The notes under the pieces were generated by a model. The model did no database searches and was not told where the DNA came from. It was given only the letters and a program-made list of their open reading frames with translations. The translations under genes were made by a program, and so were the position numbers. A DNA stretch of 34,194 bases from an uncultured Selenomonas sp. (GTDB lineage: Bacteria; Bacillota; Negativicutes; Selenomonadales; Selenomonadaceae): positions 1 to 34,194 of the forward strand of contig CAMVGU010000030.1 in assembly GCA_947167105.1 (NCBI GenBank), written 5' to 3'. Positions 15,533 through 23,199 of the stretch are shown piece by piece; the stretch's first letter is position 1; each line of letters starts with the position of its first letter.

Positions 15533-16006
15533 TTGAATATCAGCATGGCTGTGGCCACCGTACTCACCTTTATCTGCCAACTGCTGCTTATTGCCATCAC
15601 CTATTGGGATCTGCGGGAGCAGTTGATCTACAGTCGGCATTTGCTGCCCCTGGCCCTCTGCGGCCTTGCCGCCGCCCTGCTCTCCGTCCCGGAGGGGCAG
15701 CTTATGGCCAGGGCCCTTGACTCACTGCTGGCCGCTGCGGCAGGCTTCCTCTCCTTCCTGCTTCTGGCCGTCCTCACGGGGGGCGGCATCGGCGGCGGCG
15801 ATATCAAGCTGATGGGAGCACTGGGCCTCTGGCTGGGCACGGAAAAACTTCTCCTGGTCGCCCTGGCAGGCTGCCTGCTGGGGGGGCTTTTCGCCCTCCT
15901 CGCCCTGCTCACGGGACGCAAAAAAAGAGGTGAAGCCATCCCCTACGCTCCCGGCTTCACCCTGGCTGCCCTCGCTGTATCTTTGGCCGCCTGTTATACT
16001 CGTTAA
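15533..16006 (+). CDS. tadV: Prepilin peptidase (A24 family, TadV/CpaA)
   Basis: A 157-residue polytopic membrane aspartic protease that cleaves and may methylate Flp and TadE precursors. The first catalytic Asp is in ITYWDLREQLI and the second in GGGIGGGDIKLMGALGLWLG (the GxGD motif). About five membrane segments are visible, as expected for the short TadV type without the N-terminal methylase cytoplasmic domain. I chose TTG at 15533 because AGGAGG lies 9 nt upstream (15518-15523); an ATG at 15491 has no SD. The last three codons and the stop (TAT ACT CGT TAA) are supplied by the left end of a repeat element. It is the only Tad gene on the plus strand. Confidence 0.88.
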   Translation: MNISMAVATVLTFICQLLLIAITYWDLREQLIYSRHLLPLALCGLAAALLSVPEGQLMARALDSLLAAAAGFLSFLLLAVLTGGGIGGGDIKLMGALGLWLGTEKLLLVALAGCLLGGLFALLALLTGRKKRGEAIPYAPGFTLAALAVSLAACYTR

Positions 16007-16122
16007 AGAAAAAATATAATCGTGACAGCGAACCTCATCCACCGCTTACACCAGAAACATGCCACCGGCATGTTTCTACCCTTCCCCATAGGGGAAGGCT
16101 TTTTATCAATCGCTTTTTATAA
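15995..16122 (+). repeat. Dispersed MITE-like repeat, copy 4
   Basis: Begins TATACTCGTTAAAGAAAAAA, then GCGAACCTCATCCACCGC as in copy 2, but the inner hairpin is AGAAACATGCC-ACC-GGCATGTTTCT (16053-16077), different from copy 2 apart from the ACC loop. It ends in AAGGCTTTTTATC. The element overlaps the end of tadV and probably terminates its transcript. Confidence 0.75.
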
Positions 16123-16174
16123 TGAGCGTACCAATAAAAGAAGGAGCAAGAGATTTTTCCCTCGCTCCCTGTAT

Positions 16175-16990
16175 TCAGTCAAGCACATACACCGTCACAT
16201 TGCGACGGCCAAAGTCCATGCACTCATCATAGTTTTCCATGCAGAGGTCGATGCGATCGCCGTAGATGGCCCCGCCTGTGTCCGCTGCAATGGCCTCACC
16301 GTAACCCGGTATGTAGAGGCGCGTCCCCAAGGGAATCACGCCCGTATCCACAGCCGCCACGCCGCGCCTTGCGGCCATGCCGGAGGCGGTCAGTCCTTCC
16401 GGGCTGCCATCGGTGGGCAGATAGGCAGTAGCCTCCATGGTGTAAACCGCGCTGTAGCGGGAAACGCCGCGGGATGTCTCCACCTGCCGCTCACGGGCTT
16501 CCCTGGCCAGGCGATCAGCCTCGATTTTGGCTGCGCTGTCCCGGACAGCTATGCTGAGGTTGGCCCCAACTTTCGTATCCATGCCTGGGGCTGCTTCGAT
16601 ATCCCCCAGAGTGTAGCCAGCTTCCTGCAGGACTGCGGCAACAGTCTGCTTGCTGGTAAGAACCTGTGTCTTCTGTCCCTGGTACTCTATGGTCACCGGG
16701 ACAGCACGGTAAACATTCAGTACCGTGGTCTTGTCATCGAGCTTTTTGAGTTCGTATTCATCTCCGGCGCCGAGTTTTACGCCGGCCTTGGCCAGCAGCA
16801 AGTGCGGGCTCGTACGGTTTGTGCTGAGCTTGACGGAGCCCCCGTCAACGTTCACAGTCACCTGGTGCGTTTCTGTCGGCATTTTTATGCTGGTGAAACC
16901 AGTATTCAGCAGCATCATCGCAGAAAGCGCGCCGACCATAATAACCTTCCTGTGTTTGTCGTTAAAGCGCATATATCGCTTCAGACTCAT
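16175..16990 (-). CDS. YabE-like cell-wall protein with DUF348 repeats and a 3D domain
   Basis: A 271-residue exported or membrane-anchored protein. Residues about 17-36 form a signal/anchor segment (VIMVGALSAMMLLNTGFTS). Two DUF348-type modules follow (QVTVNVDGGSVKLSTNRTSP and VPVTIEYQGQKTQVLTSKQT). The C-terminal 3D domain (about 185-271) has VDTGVIPLGTRLYIPGYG and AADTGGAIYGDRIDLC, including the conserved aspartates of this lytic-transglycosylase-like fold. There is no G5 domain. It probably remodels peptidoglycan. The ATG at 16990 has AGGGGGG 5 nt upstream. It lies after metG and tatD as in Bacillus, and it has a long structured leader (16991-17259). Confidence 0.88.
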   Translation of the reverse strand: MSLKRYMRFNDKHRKVIMVGALSAMMLLNTGFTSIKMPTETHQVTVNVDGGSVKLSTNRTSPHLLLAKAGVKLGAGDEYELKKLDDKTTVLNVYRAVPVTIEYQGQKTQVLTSKQTVAAVLQEAGYTLGDIEAAPGMDTKVGANLSIAVRDSAAKIEADRLAREARERQVETSRGVSRYSAVYTMEATAYLPTDGSPEGLTASGMAARRGVAAVDTGVIPLGTRLYIPGYGEAIAADTGGAIYGDRIDLCMENYDECMDFGRRNVTVYVLD

Positions 16991-17259
16991 CAAATCCCCC
17001 CTCAGGAATCTCGGGTGGCACAGCGCGCCCGGCCAAATTCACGGGCGCTCGGAGACTCCTCCGACGGGCTGCTCCATCCTTGTGGATTGCGGCTATCAAT
17101 CAGAAGTATGTTCCAGTTGATGTGGCCTTTTAGGGGCTACCCCTTTGGCCAGGTACTATTCTCCCACTAAAGGCTGAAAATAACCTGAAAAATGGGCTTA
17201 TGATGGCACAAAGAAGGAAATTTAGGATTCTTACCTCCACTTTTTCTCAAAAAGCACTG
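16991..17259 (-). promoter_or_regulatory. Long structured leader of the YabE-like gene, class unknown
   Basis: A 269-nt gene-free stretch. On the transcript (minus strand) three hairpins are clear: TGGCC/GGCCA enclosing AGGGG/CCCCT (17151-17123), a 6-bp stem with 4-nt loop (17064-17049), and directly abutting it a 7-bp stem GCGCCCG/CGGGCGC (17048-17025). CAGC/GCTG enclose the last two, making a three-way-junction-like core. YabE-type genes are often preceded by cyclic di-AMP (ydaO) riboswitches, but I could not find that class's conserved strings. No clear promoter was identified. Confidence 0.45.
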
Positions 17260-18039
17260 TTACGGCTGAATTAGTCCGTACAGTTCGCACGCATTTGCCG
17301 TGGTTTTGGCAGCGATTTCCTCCAGTTCCGCTCCCCGCAGCTCCGCCACCTTCTCCGCCACATAGCGCACATAAGCTGGCTCGTTGCGCTTGCCCCGCAT
17401 GGGCACAGGTGCCAGATAGGGTGCATCCGTCTCCAGCAGCAGGCGCTCCAGGGGCACCTCCCGCACAAGTTCCGGCAGCGCTTTGGCATTCTTGAAGGTC
17501 AGGGGACCGTCCACGCCGATATAAAAGCCCAGCTTCAGCATCTCCCGTGCCGTCTCCAGGCTGCCTGAATAGCAGTGCAGCACCCCCCTTAAGCCCCGCC
17601 CCTCCCGCTGCAGGATGGCCAGCGTATCGCCGTGGGCCTCCCGGTCATGGATACAAACGGGCAGGTGCAGTTGCCTGGCAAGATCAAGCTGCCGCACGAA
17701 AATCTTCCGCTGCAGGGCGCGACGCTCCTGGTCTTTTTCCCAGTAATAATCAAGCCCTATTTCGCCAATGGCCACCACCCTGGGTTCCTTTGTCCAGGCC
17801 GCAAGGCGCTCATCATCGGCAGTCCCCAGCTCATAGGCCTCCTCCGGGTGAATGCCCACGCCTGCGTAAACGCCTTCGTACTCTGCCGCAAGCTCCACAG
17901 CCCTGGCAGAGCTTGCCATGGTATCTCCGAAATTTATCAGCCGCGTGACCCCGGCAATACGGGCGCGTTCAACCGCTGCAGCTTCCTCTCCCTGAAATTT
18001 CTCGTCATTCAGATGGGTATGGGTATCTACAAATTCCAT
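17260..18039 (-). CDS. tatD: TatD-family metal-dependent deoxyribonuclease
   Basis: A 259-residue TIM-barrel hydrolase. The metal ligands are visible: FVDTHTHL (first two His near the N-terminus), GEIGLDYYW (Glu), PVCIHDREAH (His), GVLHCYSG (His) and ETDAPYLAPVP (Asp). TatD proteins act as 3'-5' exonucleases on DNA and may help in repair or quality control. I chose the ATG at 18039 with AGGAGG about 6 nt upstream. It follows metG after a terminator and precedes the YabE-like gene, a conserved Firmicute order. Length is normal. Confidence 0.95.
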   Translation of the reverse strand: MEFVDTHTHLNDEKFQGEEAAAVERARIAGVTRLINFGDTMASSARAVELAAEYEGVYAGVGIHPEEAYELGTADDERLAAWTKEPRVVAIGEIGLDYYWEKDQERRALQRKIFVRQLDLARQLHLPVCIHDREAHGDTLAILQREGRGLRGVLHCYSGSLETAREMLKLGFYIGVDGPLTFKNAKALPELVREVPLERLLLETDAPYLAPVPMRGKRNEPAYVRYVAEKVAELRGAELEEIAAKTTANACELYGLIQP

Positions 18040-18059
18040 GCCTGCCTCCTGTAAAAAAA

Positions 18060-18082
18060 GTCCTCCCCGCAAAGGGAGGACG
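18060..18082 (-). terminator. Terminator between metG and tatD
   Basis: GTCCTCCC and GGGAGGAC form an 8-bp stem followed on the minus strand by a run of seven T, just ahead of the tatD SD. tatD therefore depends on read-through or on a promoter not recognised here. Confidence 0.8.
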
Positions 18083-18098
18083 CCTGCAATTTATGCTC

Positions 18099-19769
18099 TT
18101 ACTGCTTCTTTTCGTTCAGCTTTCTCTGGGCTTCGCGCTTGGCTTTCTTAGCGGCCTTATTTGCCGCCGCCTGCTCTTTGGCGGCTTTTTTCGCCGCTGC
18201 CGCATCATCTTCCGCCTCAATGCGCGGGAAGAGCTGCTGGGCCTCGCCTGCCTTGTGCCCGGCGGGGATGCCGCCCCAGGACTCGATATCCGTCAACTGC
18301 ACCTCTGCAAAAGGCTTGACCTCCTCCAGGGCAAGCTGCGCCCATATTTTCCTCCCGGTATCCGGCATGTAGGGAGAGATCAGCACTGCAATCTGGCGCA
18401 GGGACTCGGCCAGATTATAGAGCACATTAGCAAGTTCCTGTTTCCTGCTATCGTCCTTCGCCAGCGCCCAGGGAGCCGTCTCGTCAATGTACTTGTTTGC
18501 CCGAGAGACAAAGGCCCAGACCTTCTTCAGGGAGGGGGAAAGCTCCATCCTCTCCATGTTCTCGCGGTAGAACTTCACCGTCTCCGCCGCATCGGATTTC
18601 AGGCTCCTGTCGATTTCGCTTTCGCCCTGGGGTGCTGCCAAAATGCCCTCCTGGAATTTCTTCGCCATGGACAGGGTGCGGTGCAGCAAATTGCCCAAAT
18701 CATTGGCGAGGTCGGAGTTGATGCGCTCGATCAGTGCATCCCGTGAGAAATTGCCGTCCTGGCCCAGGTTGATTTCCCGAAGCAGGAAATAGCGGATGGC
18801 ATCCGCACCGAACTCGTCAATCAGCAGCAGCGGGTCTACCACATTGCCCTTGGACTTCGACATTTTGTCCCCATCCACAATAAGCCAGCCATGGCCGTAG
18901 ACCTTCTTGGGCAGGGGCAGATCAAGGGCCATCAGGATGCAAGGCCAGATGATGGTATGGAAACGCACGATTTCCTTGCCCACCAGATGCAGGTCTGCCG
19001 GCCAGTATTTATTGAACATCTCCTGGTTGTCCAGGAAGCCGATGGGGGTCAGGTAATTCGTCAGCGCATCGAACCAGACATAGATGACATGCTGCCTGCC
19101 GTCCTCATCCGGCGGCATGGGCACCGGCACGCCCCAGGTGAAGGAGGTGCGGGAAATGCACAGATCCTCCAGCCCCTGCTTGATGAAGTTAATCATCTCA
19201 TTGCGGCGGGATTCCGGCTGGATAAAATCCGGAGTTTCCTCTATATATGCCAGAATGCGGTCTGCATAATTGCTCATTTTGAAGAAATACGCCTGCTCCG
19301 ACACCTCCTGCACCGGGCGATGGCAATCCGGGCAGCAGCCATTCTCGTCCAGCTGGTGCTCAGTCCAGTAACTCTCGCAGGGGGTGCAGTACTGGCCCTT
19401 GTATTCCCCCTTGTAGATATCACCCTTGGCATAGATGCGGCGAAAAATTTCCTGCACTACCTTCTGGTGGCGCTCCTCCGTGGTGCGGATGAAATCATCA
19501 TTGGAAATGCCCAGGCGGCGCCAGAGTTCCTGAAAGCCAGCAACAATCTTGTCCACATACGCCTGCGGCGTCACACCTGCTTCCTCTGCCTTCTGCTGTA
19601 TCTTCTGGCCGTGCTCATCGGAGCCGGTCAGGAAAAACACGTCATACCCTGCCAGGCGCTTGAAACGCGCAATCGTATCCGCCAGGGTCGTGCAGTAGGC
19701 ATGACCGATATGCAGCTTCGCGCTTGGGTAGTAAATCGGGGTGGTGATGTAGAATGGTGTCTTAGCCAT
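18099..19769 (-). CDS. metG: Methionyl-tRNA synthetase
   Basis: A 556-residue class I synthetase that charges tRNA-Met. KLHIGHA (HIGH) lies near residue 18 and KMSKSKG in the last third of the catalytic core. A zinc knuckle (CTPCESYW...CCPDCHRP) is intact. After the anticodon-binding helices the protein ends in a Lys/Ala-rich tail of about 35 residues (AAAAKKAAKEQAAANKAAKK...) instead of the C-terminal tRNA-binding (EMAPII/Trbp111-like) domain that many bacterial MetRS carry. The ATG at 19769 has AGGAGG 10 nt upstream. The start lies just after the small-RNA unit at 19826-19920, and no independent promoter for metG is evident. Confidence 0.96.
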   Translation of the reverse strand: MAKTPFYITTPIYYPSAKLHIGHAYCTTLADTIARFKRLAGYDVFFLTGSDEHGQKIQQKAEEAGVTPQAYVDKIVAGFQELWRRLGISNDDFIRTTEERHQKVVQEIFRRIYAKGDIYKGEYKGQYCTPCESYWTEHQLDENGCCPDCHRPVQEVSEQAYFFKMSNYADRILAYIEETPDFIQPESRRNEMINFIKQGLEDLCISRTSFTWGVPVPMPPDEDGRQHVIYVWFDALTNYLTPIGFLDNQEMFNKYWPADLHLVGKEIVRFHTIIWPCILMALDLPLPKKVYGHGWLIVDGDKMSKSKGNVVDPLLLIDEFGADAIRYFLLREINLGQDGNFSRDALIERINSDLANDLGNLLHRTLSMAKKFQEGILAAPQGESEIDRSLKSDAAETVKFYRENMERMELSPSLKKVWAFVSRANKYIDETAPWALAKDDSRKQELANVLYNLAESLRQIAVLISPYMPDTGRKIWAQLALEEVKPFAEVQLTDIESWGGIPAGHKAGEAQQLFPRIEAEDDAAAAKKAAKEQAAANKAAKKAKREAQRKLNEKKQ

Positions 19770-19825
19770 GAATATACGTCCTCCTGAATAAATACAAGCA
19801 TGTGCCAAAAGAAACACAAAGCAAA

Positions 19826-19920
19826 AGCCGCCTATCAGCTGATAAGCGGCTGCTACCGTGTTGGCTACCGCGCGGGGTAAGCAGTCCCGCTGGTGAATGC
19901 CAAATGGCTTCCTTCTTTGT
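19826..19920 (-). ncRNA. Candidate antitoxin RNA of type I module A
   Basis: An extended -10 on the minus strand (TGC then TATACT, 19935-19927) predicts a start near 19920. The RNA would begin with the complement of 19899-19920, which matches the translation start of the divergent 27-codon peptide gene (19992-20016) through a direct repeat (GCCAA-A/T-TGGCT, three extra bases in one copy, TCCTTCTTTGT). It then has a GCGGG/CCCGC hairpin and ends in a terminator (AGCCGC-TATCAG / CTGATA-GCGGCT, about 19827-19852, then TTTTG). It could alternatively be a metG leader, as metG starts 57 nt beyond. Confidence 0.5.
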
Positions 19921-19926
19921 AGCCCT

Positions 19927-19959
19927 AGTATAGCATATTGCGACTCAGAATGCTATACT
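19927..19959. promoter_or_regulatory. Palindromic divergent promoter pair of module A
   Basis: AGTATAGCAT (19927-19936) and ATGCTATACT (19950-19959) form a perfect 10-bp inverted repeat 13 bp apart. Each arm is an extended -10 (TGCTATACT) facing outward, one for the small RNA and one for the peptide mRNA. Confidence 0.7.
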
Positions 19960-19996
19960 TAATTTGGCTACTGCCTGGAAAGGTGGTGAGAGCCAA

Positions 19997-20080
19997 TTGG
20001 CTAAATCCTTCTTTGTTTCGTTCGCGGCCAGTGTTGCCGCAGCCTTGTTCATGCAGTTTTTGGTCTGGATAGCAAGGTAG
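19997..20080 (+). CDS. 27-residue hydrophobic peptide, type I toxin-like (module A)
   Basis: A TTG-started gene encoding M-A-K-S-F-F-V-S-F-A-A-S-V-A-A-A-L-F-M-Q, then FLVWIAR: a basic start, one membrane-spanning helix and a WIAR end. AGGTGG and GGTGAG lie 6-10 nt upstream of the TTG. Size and design fit type I toxins (Fst/Ldr-like). The start region is repeated in the divergent small RNA (19899-19920). The mRNA would start near 19966 and end at a hairpin (20133-20152). Toxicity is inferred from architecture only, and no ATG start is available. Confidence 0.5.
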   Translation: MAKSFFVSFAASVAAALFMQFLVWIAR

Positions 20081-20132
20081 GCAGTGCCTGAAAACCAGCA
20101 AACCTGAGCCTTAAGCAAGCTGCAGGGAGAGG

Positions 20133-20156
20133 AGAGCCGCCGCAGGGCGGCTCTTT
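20133..20156. terminator. Two-way terminator between module A and nhaC
   Basis: GAGCCGCC and GGCGGCTC form an 8-bp stem around a 4-nt loop with TTTT on the plus side and CTCTCCTCTCC on the minus side. It serves the peptide mRNA and probably the end of the convergent antiporter gene. Confidence 0.75.
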
Positions 20157-20163
20157 TCGTCTG

Positions 20164-21684
20164 TCATTCCTCCTGGGGAGCCTTGACCCTGGCCAGCAGA
20201 AAGGCCATGCAGCCCAGCAGGCAGGCAAAACCGGCGGCCAGCCCCAGCCAGCCACTGGCAGTCACTCCATCGATGATGTAGCCTATCAGGCTGCAGACTG
20301 CCACAACCAGCACATAGGGTATCTGGGTGCTGACATGGTCGATATGATGGCACTGGGCGCCTGCAGAGGCGAGGATGGTGGTATCCGAAATCGGCGAGGC
20401 ATGGTCGCCTCCCACTGCACCGGACAGGATAGCCGCCACGCAGACCACCAGCATATTGGCATCCTCCGTGCCCAGCACCGCAATGGCAATGGGGATCAGG
20501 ATGCCGAAAGTCCCCCAGCTTGTACCTGTCGCAAAGGCCAGGCCCATAGCCACCAGGAAGAAGATAGGCGGCAGGAACATCACGATAGCCGCATGGGTGC
20601 TGACAAAGGCGCCGACAAAGCCGCCGAGATCAAGATACTTGTCACTGCAAATCCCGGACAGCGTCCAGGCCAGGCACAGGATGAAGATAGCAGGCGTCAT
20701 GGCCTTGAAGCCGGCACCGAAGCTGTCACAAAAGGAATTGAAGGTAATGACCCTGCGGGGCAGATACAAAAGCCCCGTGAATACGAAGGCAATAAAAGCC
20801 CCCAATACCAGGGATTTCGAGGAATCGCAGTTCGCGAAAGCATCTGCGATGCTGCAAGGTTCCTCGCCCCAGAGGCCACCCGTGTACAGCATGCCGAACA
20901 CGCAGGCACAGATCAGCACCAGGAGAGGCAGCATCAGGTCAGCCAGCTTGCCGCGACCGGCCTCGCCATGCTGTGCCATATCCGCATCCTGATATTCCTC
21001 CGGTATCTTGAACTGCTCCGCATTAGAGCGGATGCTGTGGGCCATGGTGCCGAAATCACGCCCGCTCCAGACAATAAAGGCCATAAAGCACAGGGTCAGC
21101 AGTGCATAGAGGTTGAAAGGGATTGTCTGCAAAAAGAGGGAAAAGCCGTCAATGCTGCTGCCCTCCGGCAGGGAGGAACCCACCGCCGCTGCCCAGCTGG
21201 ATACGGGAGCGATGATGCAGATAGGTGCCGCCGTAGCATCAATGATATAGGCCAGCTTCGTCCGGGCAATCTTAAACTTATCCGTGACCGGGCGCATGAC
21301 AGTGCCCACAGTCAGGCAGTTGAAATAATCGTCTATAAAGATGACAAGCCCCAGAAGGGCCGTGACCACCTGAGCGCTCCGCTTGCTACTGATAGTGCGC
21401 GAGGCCCACTCGCCATAGGCCCGTGTCGCCCCCGAACGGGTGATGGCGGCAACCAGGATGCCCAGGATAACCAGGAAAACAAGGATATTGACATTACCGC
21501 CGACCTTATCCCCCATCACCTGGAACATCGTCAGGATAGACTCCAGGATATTGCCTCCCGTAAAGAGCAATGCCCCGGAGAAAATGCCGATGATCAGCGA
21601 CATGTAGACTTCCTTCGTCCACAGCGCCAGGATAATGGTGATAACCGGCGGCAGGATTGACCAGGCCGTTTGTGCCATTTGCAT
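20164..21684 (-). CDS. nhaC: NhaC-family Na+/H+ antiporter
   Basis: A 506-residue protein with about a dozen hydrophobic segments. Family signatures are VIFIDDYFNCLTVGTVMRPV, ATGTSWGTFGILIPIA and GGDHASPISDTTILASAGAQ (PF03553). Members exchange Na+ for H+, or in some cases organic anions or amines, so the substrate is uncertain. I chose the ATG at 21684, which has AGAGG 5 nt upstream; ATG 21678 and GTG 21690 are alternatives. It has its own promoter (TTGCCG at 21752-21747, 17 bp, TAAAAT at 21729-21724). It stands between ksgA and metG, which are separated by other genes in Bacillus. Confidence 0.92.
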   Translation of the reverse strand: MQMAQTAWSILPPVITIILALWTKEVYMSLIIGIFSGALLFTGGNILESILTMFQVMGDKVGGNVNILVFLVILGILVAAITRSGATRAYGEWASRTISSKRSAQVVTALLGLVIFIDDYFNCLTVGTVMRPVTDKFKIARTKLAYIIDATAAPICIIAPVSSWAAAVGSSLPEGSSIDGFSLFLQTIPFNLYALLTLCFMAFIVWSGRDFGTMAHSIRSNAEQFKIPEEYQDADMAQHGEAGRGKLADLMLPLLVLICACVFGMLYTGGLWGEEPCSIADAFANCDSSKSLVLGAFIAFVFTGLLYLPRRVITFNSFCDSFGAGFKAMTPAIFILCLAWTLSGICSDKYLDLGGFVGAFVSTHAAIVMFLPPIFFLVAMGLAFATGTSWGTFGILIPIAIAVLGTEDANMLVVCVAAILSGAVGGDHASPISDTTILASAGAQCHHIDHVSTQIPYVLVVAVCSLIGYIIDGVTASGWLGLAAGFACLLGCMAFLLARVKAPQEE

Positions 21685-21723
21685 TTCCACCTCTGTAAAA
21701 ATGAAATTTAAATGAATGAATCC

Positions 21724-21752
21724 ATTTTATATCATTTTTCTCATAGCGGCAA
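21724..21752 (-). promoter_or_regulatory. Promoter of nhaC
   Basis: On the minus strand, TTGCCG (21752-21747), a 17-bp spacer and TAAAAT (21729-21724), in an AT-rich gap after ksgA. The leader includes repeated ATTCATTC/AAATTTCATTT elements of unknown meaning. Confidence 0.55.
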
Positions 21753-21770
21753 CACATTTTTTGCCAGGAA

Positions 21771-22646
21771 TCACCCCTGCAAGGCGCTGAACGCGTCGGC
21801 CAGGCAGGCAAACTCCTGCAAGGAAAGTGTCTCTCCCCGGCGGGCGGGGTCAAGATTGGCACGCTCCATGGCACCCTGCACCTGCTCCTTGGGAAAGCCC
21901 CCTCCCTTCAAGGCATTGGCCAGGGTCTTGCGGCGCTGGCCGAAGGCGGCCCTGGCCACGCGGAAAAACAGCTTTTCATCCTGCACGGCCACAGCAGGCT
22001 GCGGACGCACCTTGCAGGCTATGACCACACTGTCCACCTCCGGCGCGGGGATGAAGGAACGGGGGGGCACGTCCAGCACGATAGCCGGCTCGGTGTAATA
22101 CTGCACTGCCACCGACAAGGCGCCGTAGGTTTTATTGCCGGGCCTTGCCACCATACGCTCCGCCACTTCCTTTTGCACCATAGTCACCAAATGGGTAATG
22201 GGAAGGTGCTGCTCAAGCAGAGCCATCAGGATGGGGGTCGTGATATAGTAGGGCAAATTCGCCACTACCTTGAAGGCTCCCTCGCCCATCAAAGCAGGAA
22301 TATCCGTCTTCAGTATATCACCCGGCACAATGCGCACATTAGCGTAACCCTTCAGCGTTTCTGCCAGCACCGCCGGCAATTTCTTATCCAGCTCCACAGC
22401 CGTGACCTCCGCCTCCGCCTCGGCAAGAGCCTGGGTCAAGGTGCCAATGCCGGGGCCAATCTCCAGCACCTTGTCCCCCGGCTCCACTGCGGCGGCCTCC
22501 ACGATGCCGCGCACAATGCCGGCATCAATCAGGAAGTTCTGCCCCAATCTCTTGCTGGCATGCAGGCCAAATGCTTTCAGGATGTGCTGAGTGACCTGGC
22601 GGCTCGCTATTTGCGGGTGGAGTGTCTTTTCTTCCTGCCCGTTCAT
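21771..22646 (-). CDS. ksgA: 16S rRNA adenine dimethyltransferase KsgA/RsmA
   Basis: A 291-residue SAM-dependent methyltransferase that dimethylates the two adjacent adenines of 16S rRNA helix 45. Motifs seen are KRLGQNFLID near the start, EIGPGIGTLT (SAM motif I), VELDKKL, GDILKTD and ANLPYYITTPI (the NLPY catalytic motif), with the expected C-terminal helical domain. The ATG overlaps the rnmV stop by four bases (ATGA), with AAGGAGG upstream, so translation is coupled to RNase M5. This rnmV-ksgA pair is conserved in Firmicutes. Confidence 0.97.
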   Translation of the reverse strand: MNGQEEKTLHPQIASRQVTQHILKAFGLHASKRLGQNFLIDAGIVRGIVEAAAVEPGDKVLEIGPGIGTLTQALAEAEAEVTAVELDKKLPAVLAETLKGYANVRIVPGDILKTDIPALMGEGAFKVVANLPYYITTPILMALLEQHLPITHLVTMVQKEVAERMVARPGNKTYGALSVAVQYYTEPAIVLDVPPRSFIPAPEVDSVVIACKVRPQPAVAVQDEKLFFRVARAAFGQRRKTLANALKGGGFPKEQVQGAMERANLDPARRGETLSLQEFACLADAFSALQG

Positions 22647-23188
22647 TTGTCCTCCTTATCGAGCTGTGCCACGGCCTGCTCGAATTCGTCGCGGGTGATG
22701 CCATAGTGATTCAGACGCTTCAGGAAAGTCCTGGCATTGGCAAAGCCCAAGCCCAGAGCGGCCCCGGCCCTGGCCCTCCGCCTGACGGCGTCACTGCCGC
22801 CGGACAGCCCTGCCCTGATAAGGTCAGAGCTGGAAAACTCATTGGAAGGCTCAAAACTCAGGGTGTGCACCTTTTCCAGCGCCTTGCGGATGGCTTCGGG
22901 GCCTGCCTGCTCTATGCCGATATCGTCATTGGCAGTTGCCTCCTCCACCGGCACGAAGGCATGCTTCGCCTCCGGGAAACGCTTGGCCAGGAAGGCCCTG
23001 ATGCGCTCCCCTGCCGAATCCGGGTCGGTCAGGATGATGATGCCCCGCTTCCTATACGCTTCTTCAATGTTCTTCAGGGCCTGCTTCTTCAGGTTGAAGC
23101 CTTCGGTTATCAGGCAATCGGCCTCCACCGCCTTGTCAATCGCGGCCACATCCATCTTGCCTTCCACCACCAATACTTCCTTAATCAA
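22643..23188 (-). CDS. rnmV: Ribonuclease M5
   Basis: A 181-residue TOPRIM endonuclease that matures 5S rRNA precursors. The TOPRIM core is clear: VLVVEGKMD (catalytic Glu at residue 9) and ILTDPDSAGE (DxD). RFPEAKHAFVPVEEA and NDDIGIEQAGPEAI are typical RNase M5 sequence. It overlaps ksgA by 4 bp and follows tmk by 11 nt, inside a six-gene minus-strand run (26955 to 21771). Confidence 0.96.
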   Translation of the reverse strand: MIKEVLVVEGKMDVAAIDKAVEADCLITEGFNLKKQALKNIEEAYRKRGIIILTDPDSAGERIRAFLAKRFPEAKHAFVPVEEATANDDIGIEQAGPEAIRKALEKVHTLSFEPSNEFSSSDLIRAGLSGGSDAVRRRARAGAALGLGFANARTFLKRLNHYGITRDEFEQAVAQLDKEDK

Positions 23189-23199
23189 CGTTATGCTCC

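Noticed and set aside
17012..17026. GGGTGGCACAGCGCG on the plus strand, similar to the T-box GGGTGGNACCGCG
   Set aside because: It departs from the core at two conserved positions, is not followed by a synthetase or amino-acid gene on that strand, and is part of the minus-strand hairpin set.
16991..17170. A cyclic di-AMP (ydaO) riboswitch, expected from gene context
   Set aside because: The conserved GGGGUGAA and CCGAACCCG-CAGCUAACC strings of that class are not present on either strand.
19826..19920. The module A leftward RNA read only as a metG attenuator leader
   Set aside because: Not excluded, but the direct repeat with the peptide start and the palindromic promoter pair are better explained by a toxin-antitoxin layout. 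No T-box or S-box elements were found.
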